Part shown: piece by piece, positions 63,893 through 64,000 of the stretch
Position numbering within the stretch: position 1 is the first letter of the stretch
How the letters are laid out: every line of letters starts with the position of its first letter
From: Phyllobacterium sp. YR531
GTDB lineage: Bacteria; Pseudomonadota; Alphaproteobacteria; Rhizobiales; Rhizobiaceae
Length of the DNA stretch: 64,000 nucleotides
Direction of reading: 5' to 3'
Assembly: GCF_000282595.1 (NCBI RefSeq)
Contig: NZ_AKIZ01000035.1
Span: forward strand, 273,406-337,405
Translations under genes and position numbers: made by a program
Notes under the pieces: generated by a model
What the model was told of the DNA's origin: nothing
The model's database searches: none
What the model saw: only the letters and a program-made list of their open reading frames with translations

Positions 63893-64000
63893 TCAGAACC
63901 TGACGCTGAGGTCGGCCTTGACGGCGTTGTCATGGTTCTGGGATGAGAACTGCCCGGTATAGCTGAGGCCGAGCGTGGCTGACCTGCTGATGCCGAGGTC
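63893..64000 (-). CDS. C-terminus of an outer-membrane beta-barrel (autotransporter-like), partial
   Basis: A minus-strand frame open to the right window edge ends with TGA at 63893-63895. The 35 visible residues read DLGISRSATLGLSYTGQFSS, QNHDNAVKADLSVRF. Alternating hydrophobic residues, YTGQ and the C-terminal phenylalanine are the pattern of the last strands of autotransporter beta domains. The gene continues beyond the window; type and passenger cannot be determined. Convergent with the glp operon. Confidence 0.7.
   Translation of the reverse strand, partial: DLGISRSATLGLSYTGQFSSQNHDNAVKADLSVRF

Overview
The window reads as chromosomal DNA of an alphaproteobacterium of the order Rhizobiales, most likely Brucellaceae (Brucella/Ochrobactrum). 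This rests on gene order and gene content: hrcA next to rph, rdgB and hemW; a cysG-DUF2849-cysI-cysH-DUF934 block; a tamA-tamB pair; a rhizobial-type glpD-glpSTPQUV glycerol operon; and several families of short palindromic intergenic repeats typical of this group. No lineage-specific marker was tested, so the genus is an inference. I see no tRNA, rRNA, CRISPR array, transposase, integrase or prophage gene. This is mostly core and catabolic genome rather than a mobile island.

Layout. 1-6.2 kb: heat-shock genes grpE (partial) and hrcA on the minus strand, then a plus-strand housekeeping run rph, VOC protein, rdgB, hemW, rsmI, yraN, closed by a minus-strand VOC protein. 6.2-12.7 kb: an assimilatory sulfur operon making siroheme (cysG), reducing APS (cysH) and sulfite (cysI), with DUF2849 and DUF934 partners, followed by a ferredoxin-NADP reductase and a [2Fe-2S] ferredoxin that probably replace the missing CysJ flavoprotein. 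12.7-16 kb: nucleoside hydrolase, small heat-shock protein with a sigma-32-like promoter, DUF1150 protein and pncB. 16.3-20.6 kb: an RND efflux adaptor and pump. 20.7-32.8 kb: a complete reductive pyrimidine degradation locus (preT, preA, aminotransferase, N-carbamoyl-beta-alanine hydrolase, dihydropyrimidinase, a four-gene ABC importer) with its RutR regulator and candidate RutR operators. 33-42.2 kb: ilvD, a stand-alone Lrp/AsnC ligand-binding domain, and tamA-tamB. 42.2-55 kb: a minus-strand sugar/sugar-acid cluster under a divergent LacI regulator, holding an ABC sugar importer, two SDRs, an erythronate-dehydrogenase-like protein, an IlvD/Edd (xylonate/arabinonate type) dehydratase, an FAH hydrolase and an MFS carrier. 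55-63.9 kb: glpR, glpD and the glpSTPQUV glycerol ABC importer, ended by a strong intrinsic terminator. The last 108 bases are the C-terminus of a minus-strand outer-membrane (autotransporter-like) protein.

How the parts work together. The pyrimidine locus should turn uracil/thymine into beta-alanine and then malonate semialdehyde (or methyl analogues), with import through the NMT1/THI5-like ABC system and repression by RutR. The 42-55 kb cluster suggests import of a sugar or aldonic acid and its oxidation without phosphorylation to pyruvate plus a 2-hydroxyacid; the substrate cannot be read from sequence. The glycerol operon imports glycerol and oxidises glycerol-3-phosphate; glycerol kinase is not in the window.

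The most unusual point is in the two glycerol ATPases: GlpS has lost the H-loop histidine and GlpT has lost the LSGGQ signature, and both losses fall in the same composite ATP site. No wholly unknown system is evident. The best candidates for new biology are that asymmetric importer, the unassigned sugar-acid pathway, and the conserved DUF partners (DUF2849, DUF934, GlpU).
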